A stretch of DNA of 17,113 nucleotides, taken from positions 1 through 17,113 of the forward strand of contig RGEP01000017.1 of NCBI GenBank assembly GCA_009918225.1, in the 5' to 3' direction. A program made the translations under genes and the position numbers. This DNA comes from Betaproteobacteria bacterium (GTDB lineage: Bacteria; Pseudomonadota; Gammaproteobacteria; Burkholderiales; Burkholderiaceae_C). The notes under the pieces are model-generated. The model worked only from the letters and a program-made list of their open reading frames with translations, was not told the origin of the DNA and searched no databases. This document shows positions 14,423-17,113 of the stretch, one piece after another; positions within the stretch are counted from its first letter, which is position 1, and the number at the start of each line of letters is the position of its first letter.

Positions 14423-15334
14423 TTAGCGCTGGCCGACTTCTGCGGCACCCTTGATCTGGCGGAGCAACTGCGACTTGAACGCCGCCGCGATTGGGGACAA
14501 GCTTCGCGCGGCGGGGTGAACGATGTGCCACTGGGAAGGAATCGGAAATCCAGCCACCGACAGTACGGCGACCCCATGCTCACGCGCGCGGCCGTGCAAG
14601 GCGTGGCTGGAGATCACGCCCAAACCCAAGCCACCCGCAACGGCCTCCTTGATGGCCTCGTTGCTGCCCAATTCCAGCCGCACCTTGGGGTGAAAACGCA
14701 CCCGCTTGAAGTGCTGGTCAACGGCCATTCGCGTGCCCGAACCACTCTCGCGCAGGATAAAGCGTTGGGCTGCAAGCGCCGAAAGTTCGAGCTCGCCCCT
14801 GCGAAGCAAAGCGTCACCGTAGGGCGCGATGATCACCAGAGGGTTGCTCATGAACACCACGTCCTCAAGCTGCAGATCAAGTGGTGGCGTAGACATGATG
14901 TACAGGTCATCCATGTCCTCACGCAAGCGGGCCACGACCCCGTCCCGGTTCAAGATCTCGATGGACACGTCAATGGCGGGATGCCGTTTGCAGAAGCCGC
15001 CAATCAGGCGCGGCATGAAGTACTTCGCGGTACTGACCACCGCCACCCTAAGCCGCCCCCGCGTGAGCCCACGGGCCCCATCGACCACCTGCTCAAAAGC
15101 GCTCCACTGCCCCACCATGGCCCTGGCGGTCTTGGCCAGCTCCACCCCGATGTCGGTGAGTTGAACCTTTCGGGACACCACTTCGTACAAGGGTAAGCCC
15201 ACGGCCTGCGTCAGCTCGCGCAACTGCATCGAGGCTGTGGGCTGCGTGACGTGGGTGGCCCGGGCGGCTGCAGTGACGCTGCCGGTTTCGGCCAGCGCCA
15301 AAAACAGCTTGAGTTGCCGGAAGCTTGCTTTCAT
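14423..15334 (-). CDS. LysR-family regulator, CbbR-like
   Basis: This LysR-type transcriptional regulator resembles CbbR. The winged helix-turn-helix covers about residues 4-62 (FRQLKLFLALAETGSVTAAARATHVTQPTAS, split here as two adjoining blocks). The start of the effector domain, RGRLRVAVVSTAKYFMPRLI (about residues 91-110), and DDLYIMSTPP (about 141-150) are typical of CbbR relatives. I use the ATG at 15334 (303 residues); the frame also opens from a TTG at 15358, which lies in the palindrome and is unlikely. CbbR proteins activate Calvin-cycle genes, but no such gene is visible here, so the target is unknown. It is divergent from the DUF6671 gene, 95 bp apart. Confidence 0.92.
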   Translation of the reverse strand: MKASFRQLKLFLALAETGSVTAAARATHVTQPTASMQLRELTQAVGLPLYEVVSRKVQLTDIGVELAKTARAMVGQWSAFEQVVDGARGLTRGRLRVAVVSTAKYFMPRLIGGFCKRHPAIDVSIEILNRDGVVARLREDMDDLYIMSTPPLDLQLEDVVFMSNPLVIIAPYGDALLRRGELELSALAAQRFILRESGSGTRMAVDQHFKRVRFHPKVRLELGSNEAIKEAVAGGLGLGVISSHALHGRAREHGVAVLSVAGFPIPSQWHIVHPAARSLSPIAAAFKSQLLRQIKGAAEVGQR

Positions 15335-15342
15335 AGGTTTTT

Positions 15343-15362
15343 TTGATGCAAAGATCAATATA
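15343..15362 (-). promoter_or_regulatory. Palindromic operator overlapping the probable -10 of the CbbR-like gene
   Basis: TTGAT (15343-15347) and ATCAA (15354-15358) are perfect inverted repeats with a 6-nt spacer, in an AT-rich stretch. On the minus strand TATATT (15362-15357) is a likely -10 element that overlaps the right arm. The position, 9-24 bp upstream of the ATG, fits negative autoregulation, common for LysR proteins. The divergent DUF6671 promoter probably lies in the same 95-bp space. Seen in sequence: the repeat and the AT-rich box. Inferred: the binding protein. Confidence 0.45.
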
Positions 15363-15429
15363 AATCTATTTTTAAACCGATGCTCATTTCACTACGATCA
15401 ACCCCGCTCTAAGCAACTGGCGCACCGAG

Positions 15430-16287
15430 ATGACCGCTAGGCCCATCGACCATTTCCCCACCATGACAGTTGGCTTCCTGACCCAACATGGCAAGGAAAC
15501 GCTGTTGGCGTCCATTCTGGGCGAAGGCTTGGGGGCACAGCTGTACCGGGTGGAGGGCTTTGATACCGACCAATTGGGCACCTTCACCCGCGAGCGCCCG
15601 CGCGCGGGCACCCAGGTCGAGGCCGCGGCCCGCAAGGCCGAATTGGCGCTGGAGTTGTCAGATGCCCAATGGGGTCTGGGCAGTGAAGGCGCGTTTCACC
15701 TAGACCCCTATCTCAGCCTGTTGCCCTGGAACACCGAAATCTTGGTGCTGATCGAGCGCAGAAGCGGCATCCGCATCACGGCGCTGGCCCATGCCAAAGC
15801 GCAGTCGGTAGACATCAAGGTGCAGTCCTGGGAAGAACTGATGGCAGCCGCCAAGCGGGCAGGCTTCCCACAGCACCACCTGACACTGCGCAAGGGCGGG
15901 CTGGAGGGCCCTGTCTTGGCCAAAGGTGTTGCATGCGAAGACGGCTTGCGCAAGGTGTTTCAACGCGCCACCATGGCCGATGCTCACATCAGTTTTGGTG
16001 TTGAGAACGACCTGCGCGCCCACGCAAATCCGACCCGCCAAACCGTGATTCGGCAGGCCGCCCACGACCTGGTGCGGCGCTTCCAGTGCCGGTGCCCCCA
16101 TTGCAACGCGCCCGGCTATGGCCTGTTGCGGGCTGAGCCCGGTGCGCCCTGTTCGAGTTGCGGCACACCCACGAGGGTCCCCCGTGCGGAAGTGTGGAGT
16201 TGTCCCAGTTGCGGTCACCACGGCGTGAAGGCGCGCCCGCAGCCTGTTGAGGCCGACCCCCAGCGCTGTGATGTCTGCAACCCCTGA
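15430..16287 (+). CDS. DUF6671-type protein with C-terminal zinc ribbons
   Basis: This 285-residue soluble protein has no assigned function. It carries features I associate with the DUF6671 family: FLTQHGKE near 16-23, DTDQLGTF at 45-52, GLGSEGAFHLDPY at 82-94, and RAHANPTR at 196-203. Four CxxC knuckles follow at C222/C225, C241/C244, C258/C261 and C280/C283, which should bind two zinc ions as paired ribbons; C220 is an additional Cys. No signal peptide or membrane segment is seen. The ATG at 15430 gives the longest sensible N-terminus, although its ribosome site is weak and Met12 is an alternative. It is divergent from the CbbR-like regulator, which may control it. Convergent with the VOC gene, it ends 15 bp from that gene's stop. 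Confidence 0.85.
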   Translation: MTARPIDHFPTMTVGFLTQHGKETLLASILGEGLGAQLYRVEGFDTDQLGTFTRERPRAGTQVEAAARKAELALELSDAQWGLGSEGAFHLDPYLSLLPWNTEILVLIERRSGIRITALAHAKAQSVDIKVQSWEELMAAAKRAGFPQHHLTLRKGGLEGPVLAKGVACEDGLRKVFQRATMADAHISFGVENDLRAHANPTRQTVIRQAAHDLVRRFQCRCPHCNAPGYGLLRAEPGAPCSSCGTPTRVPRAEVWSCPSCGHHGVKARPQPVEADPQRCDVCNP

Positions 16288-16302
16288 GGGGCAGCAGCCG
16301 CT

Positions 16303-16770
16303 TCAGGTCAAGGCTGCGATCACCTCGGCAGGCGCCTGAACCAACTCGATCAACACGCCCTCGCCCCCCAATGGGTGCTCTTCATTGCCCTTGGGGTGGA
16401 TGAAGGTGATGTCGTGGCCCGCAGCGCCCTTGCGAATGCCGCCGGGCGCGAAACGCACCCCATGGGCGGTCATCCACTCCACGGCCTTGGGTAAATCGTC
16501 CACCCACAAGCCAATGTGGTTGAGCGGCGTTGTGTGCACGGCCGGCTTCTTGTCGGGATCCAACGGCTGCATAAGGTCCACTTCTACCGCCCAGGGCCCC
16601 GAGCCCAACGCGCAGATATCTTCATCTACATTCTCACGCTCGCTGACAAAGGTACTCTTCACCTGAAGCCCCAGCATGTCCACCCAAAGGCTGCGCAGCT
16701 TGTCTTTGCTGGGCCCACCAATGGCCACTTGTTGGATGCCCAGAATCCGAAAGGGTTTGGCTTGGCTCAT
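16303..16770 (-). CDS. VOC/glyoxalase-superfamily protein, methylmalonyl-CoA-epimerase-like
   Basis: This 155-residue protein has two paired beta-alpha-beta-beta-beta modules of the vicinal oxygen chelate fold. Metal-ligand positions by eye are Q14 (IQQVAI), E63 (AVEVDL) or a near neighbour, H85 (LNHIGLWVDD) and E142 (GVLIELVQ). Methylmalonyl-CoA epimerases usually have His at the first position, so Q14 is a departure. ITFIHPKG followed by GVLIEL is the epimerase-like end. It starts 52 bp after the propionyl-CoA carboxylase gene, on the same strand, with an AGGA site before the ATG. Epimerisation of methylmalonyl-CoA, the next step after carboxylation, is the natural guess; other VOC activities remain possible. 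Confidence 0.85.
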   Translation of the reverse strand: MSQAKPFRILGIQQVAIGGPSKDKLRSLWVDMLGLQVKSTFVSERENVDEDICALGSGPWAVEVDLMQPLDPDKKPAVHTTPLNHIGLWVDDLPKAVEWMTAHGVRFAPGGIRKGAAGHDITFIHPKGNEEHPLGGEGVLIELVQAPAEVIAALT

Positions 16771-16822
16771 CGCTTGGTCCTGAAGTTGGCTATCGTGCGT
16801 GCAAGGCTGATGGCTGAAAAGA

Positions 16823-17113
16823 TCACTCGAACTCGATGATCACCTGGTCGACGGCCAGGCTCTCGCCCACACCGGCCTTGACCGCCTTGACCACCGCGTC
16901 TTGCGTAGCGGTCAAGATGTTCTCCATCTTCATCGCCTCAATCACCGCCAAGCGCTCGCCGGCCAGCACCTTCTGGCCGGGCTGTACCGCCACGTTGACC
17001 AGCAGCCCCGGCATGGGCGACAGCAGCAGCTTGGACAGATCAGGCGGCGCCTTGTAGGGCATCAACTTGAACATGTCCGCCGCTCGCGGCGACAGCACCA
17101 GGGCAGCGATCGC
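16823..17113 (-). CDS. pccA: Propionyl-CoA carboxylase alpha subunit, C-terminal biotin-carrier end, partial
   Basis: Only the last 96 residues are in the window; the gene enters from the right edge and stops with TGA at 16823. The visible part is a biotinyl (BCCP) domain with SPMPGLL and the biotinylation motif EAMKMEN, whose Lys carries biotin. The stretch RAADMFKLMPYKAPPDLSK just before it is the linker typical of proteobacterial PccA-type acyl-CoA carboxylases. The biotin-carboxylase part should lie beyond the window. An acetyl/propionyl- or methylcrotonyl-type carboxylase is the alternative. A downstream epimerase-like VOC gene supports the propionyl-CoA assignment. Confidence 0.88.
   Translation of the reverse strand, partial: AIAALVLSPRAADMFKLMPYKAPPDLSKLLLSPMPGLLVNVAVQPGQKVLAGERLAVIEAMKMENILTATQDAVVKAVKAGVGESLAVDQVIIEFE

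Noticed and set aside
16281..16291. CCCC-TGA-GGGG palindrome at the end of the DUF6671 gene as a bidirectional terminator
   Set aside because: A 4-bp stem with a 3-nt loop and no U-tract is too small to claim.
1..17113. Mobile element, integrase, CRISPR array or tRNA that could explain the junction near 7290
   Set aside because: I saw no transposase or integrase frame, no terminal or spaced repeats, and no tRNA-like sequence in the window.

Overview
The window is about 17 kb of GC-rich, densely coded chromosomal DNA. It has the gene families and protein style of a betaproteobacterium, most likely Burkholderiales and probably Comamonadaceae. The clues are a NhaR-like LysR gene, a CbbR-like LysR gene, the PccA C-terminus, a coxMSL-type molybdenum hydroxylase, and a TRAP transporter. 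Taxonomy is inferred from these protein families, since no rRNA is present.

Layout from left to right. (1) 1-3136, minus strand: a molybdenum hydroxylase operon in coxM-coxS-coxL order (FAD, 2Fe-2S and molybdopterin subunits). The large subunit runs off the left edge, and its active-site loop is not that of aerobic CO dehydrogenase. (2) 3137-6972, plus strand: a divergent TetR-family regulator overlaps the start of a complete TRAP transporter (dctP, dctQ, dctM). A near-perfect 22-bp palindrome in the divergent intergenic region looks like the TetR operator and sits just downstream of a plausible coxM promoter. The simplest reading is an inducible unit that imports an unknown, probably anionic, organic compound and hydroxylates it.

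(3) 7041-14359, minus strand: a heavy-metal efflux module in the order NhaR-like LysR, czcC-like outer-membrane factor, czcB-like adaptor, czcA-like RND pump, and a PII-family protein. It shows two kinds of damage. The outer-membrane factor gene has a frameshift with probable loss of a short linker near 12395. The PII gene loses its normal end near 7290, where it collides with the broken 5' end of an unrelated plus-strand membrane-protein gene. Both could be real decay or rearrangement, or assembly errors.

(4) 14423-16287: a CbbR-like LysR regulator (minus) is divergent from a DUF6671-type protein with C-terminal zinc-ribbon cysteines (plus). A palindrome overlaps the likely regulator promoter. 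(5) 16303-17113, minus strand: a methylmalonyl-CoA-epimerase-like VOC protein lies directly downstream of the biotin-carrier end of a propionyl-CoA carboxylase alpha subunit, which fits propionyl-CoA catabolism.

I saw no tRNA, rRNA, CRISPR array, insertion sequence or integrase. No gene-free stretch exceeds 300 bases; the longest, between dctM and the PII/czc module, holds only a possible gene start and no clear terminator. I found no convincing wholly new system. The best leads are the TetR-operator/TRAP/molybdenum hydroxylase unit, the PII protein in a metal-efflux operon with its broken junction, and the CbbR-like/DUF6671 pair.
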